Positions 33,301-36,300 of a stretch of DNA of 64,000 nt are shown here, one piece after another; position 1 is the stretch's first letter; every line of letters starts with the position of its first letter. Location: contig NZ_BAFP01000001.1 of NCBI RefSeq assembly GCF_000308455.1, positions 62,001 through 126,000 of the forward strand. The letters are read 5' to 3'. Origin of the DNA: Nocardia abscessus NBRC 100374. Its GTDB lineage: Bacteria > Actinomycetota > Actinomycetes > Mycobacteriales > Mycobacteriaceae. The notes below the pieces were generated by a model, which searched no databases, was not told where the DNA came from, and was given only the letters and a program-made list of their open reading frames with translations. A program made the position numbers and the translations under genes.

Positions 33301-36300
33301 GGATGCCCGTGCTCACTGCCACCGCGACCATTCCCGCGCGTGTGCCCGAGCCGAGTTTGTCGCCAATGCGGTCGGCATGGGCATTCACGGTGTCCGCGGA
33401 AAGCCCGAGCGCCGTCGCGATTTGGGTGCTCGATTTGCCATCCGCGATCAGAGTCAGCACTTCGATTTCGCGAGGAGTCAACTCGGGCAGGGTTGAATGG
33501 TCTGGGTCGGCGTTCTCCTCCTGCGTGTGCGGCAGGATGCCGCGTCGGAGGGCCGCCACCACCGCCGTTACCCGATCCTGCGCGCCGAGTTTGTGTTCGA
33601 TGCGCCCGATGTGCGCCCGGACCGTCGTTTCCTTCAGTCCGAGCAGAACTCCGATTTCTCGGAGCGACTTGTCCTCCGCAACCAGTCGGAGCTCGGTGAG
33701 CTCGAGATCGGTCAGTGTGCCGGTGCTGTCCAGCGGCTCCATCGGCAGCAAGCGGGCGAATGTCCGGATCGAGTCGCTCTGTAGAGGGGTGAGTTCCTTG
33801 CCCTCGTGTGCCGCGCGTGCCGCGTCTATTACGCGGCGGCGAACGAGCGGACTCAACTCGCCGAGAGTGAGCAGGTCGGCCGGGGCCATTCGCCCTAATG
33901 CCTGGCTCACCGGGTGGAGCTCTCCCACCCCCTCCGATTGACGATAGGCGGCAGTGATTCCATCCCTTATGCGGTTGAAGGAGCCCTCGACGGCGACGGT
34001 GCTGTGCTCTTCAGCCTGCTTCGACTGTTTCCGACCATTTTCCTGTTGACGTGGCTTGGAGTCCTCGAGATCGGACCGCACACTCGGCGGTGGCTGTGGA
34101 GGTTCGGGCGGGGGTTGTTTGCGGGGACGTCTGCGTTTGTTGTCGGGATCGCCACCCATCCGGGTGACGAGGCGCTTTCGTTCCGACTTTCCCTTCGGTT
34201 GCGGCGCAGGTTGGAACGGTGGGAGTCCGCCTACGGCTGGAAGGCGGCTGGGGTCCTCGTTGTATTCGAGGGAGTGTGGGTTCAGCTGGGGGCTCGCCGG
34301 TTTCTGCGGCGCGCCGGGGGCATCGGGGCTCGGTTCGGTCGCGTACCGGGCGGGCATGACGGGTGCTGCGGGTGGCTTGTCCAGCCCCGCGTCCAGATTG
34401 GTTCCCGGCGCGGCGGGATGACGATCCGACAGGGGATTGAGCACATCCGGGGGGCGTGGCGATGCGGGATCGGGGTTGTCGGGGTTCTGGGAGGTGCGGG
34501 CCAAGCCGACGGAATCGTCGGGTAGGGGAGTAAACGCCGGCGGGCGCGGTATGACAGGTATGGCGTCGGCGGGTGGTTCGTCCTCCAGCGGGTAGGAGAC
34601 GCCGGGGATGGTGACATAGTCCCCAGACGGTTTCTTCTGGACGTTGTGCTCCCGCGGGTCTTCCCAGACGCTGTGCTCCCGCGGGTCTTTCTGGACGTTG
34701 TGCTCCCGGGGGTCGTCCACGACGGTTCCCGGCGGTGTGGGGAACTCCTCTGGATCGGCATCGGGTTCGTCGTCGGTTCCCGGCCGGCCGGTTGCGGCGA
34801 CGGGGGCCGGTGGGGTTACGGCGTTCTGCGAGGTTTCTCCGGGATCGGTTGTCAGGAACCCTGCGGCCGGAGACGGTGTTGTCGGCGGGTTCGCGTGGGC
34901 GGCAGGGTCGTAGACATCCGGCGCGTGGCCCGCCAACGCTGCCGGTGCGGCGTAAGAGAGGGGGTTTACGCCTCGCGGGGGCCCCGGAGGTGGTGTCGGT
35001 CCACCGGCGTGCGGCGTGGTGCCGCTCGCTTCCGGCCTGCTGGGAGGCGGCGTCGAGCGCGTCGCCTCCGGCGCCGCCTTCGATGGGTTCGTTTGGGTGG
35101 CGGAGTTCCTGAGTTCTGCGGTCGCATTCGGCGCGGGCTCGGCCTTCGGGCTCGGAACGCTGGTCGCCGTGCCGGAAGTCGGCATGTCGTTCCCGGCGTG
35201 CGGCGTGGTTCCGGCATTCGATGCGGATTCGGTGCTCGCGGGCGACACGGGGTTTTCCGGAGCGGTGAGCGGCGACGGCGCGGAGTCCGTGGCCTTCGCC
35301 GGTGTGTGCACCGAGGGGGCGGCGGTATCCGCACCAGCCGGCGCCGGGTTCTCCGCGAATTCCGCTTCGAGCCGGGCGAAGTCGAAATCGGGGTCGAGGA
35401 CGGGTTGTTCCTCGCGCACGGGCCCGGGCTTGTCCAGAGTTTCGCCGGTCGACCGCGGATTCGGCGCGTCTTGGAAGGTGTCACCGCCGGCCTGCCCCAG
35501 CTCCACCAGACGCATCTCCCCGGCAGGTCCGTGCTCGATCACGTATGCACCACTGCCGTCGTCGCCGACGAGAATCTCGCTGGTCGGTTGTCCGATCGTC
35601 TCTCCCGCGACCACATCGATGGCCCGCTGTTCCGGGCGCACCTGGGGCTCGCTGATCTGGAACTGGCGGGACGGAGTCGGTGCTGCCGGACCTGCTTCGG
35701 GGGGCGCGGCGACCGCGACCGAGCCCTGCGCGGGCTCGGACATGTTCCACGCGGGCCACCCGCCGCGGCGTCCAGGGGATGCCGGTGAGGAGGGGTGCGA
35801 GGGGGAGTTCGGGCCGCCTGATGGGTGGTCCGGAGCGTTCGGTGTGATTCCGCCGCCTTGCTCCGGTGACTGTCCCGGCCCGTCGCCTCGCATGAACGCG
35901 ACGAGGGCGTCGCGCTCGGGTCCGGCAGCGTTGTCGAACAGATCGCGGAAGATCTGATCGCCTTCGGCCATCATGTCCGGAGTCAGGTCCTCGGGCCGGC
36001 CCGTAGAGCCATCCCGCAAGCGCGGCTCGGGAATTCTCCCGCTCGGCGGGTCCATCCGACTGGTGGTGGATGTGGGTTCAGGGGCCGCTGTCTGTGTTTG
36101 GGGTGGCTGACCATCCCGTGGCGCGGAAATCCTGGCCATCGGCGCAGCGTCGGGGGGTGCCCCCGAATTCTCGGGCGTCCCGGTGTACGCCCCGGCCCGC
36201 GCGGCCCGCACCGACGCTCCGATCGAGCCCGCCATGCCGGAGCCGAACCCGGTCCACACCATGGCGGCCAGGTCCTTGCCGCGCAGTTCACCTCCGGTCA

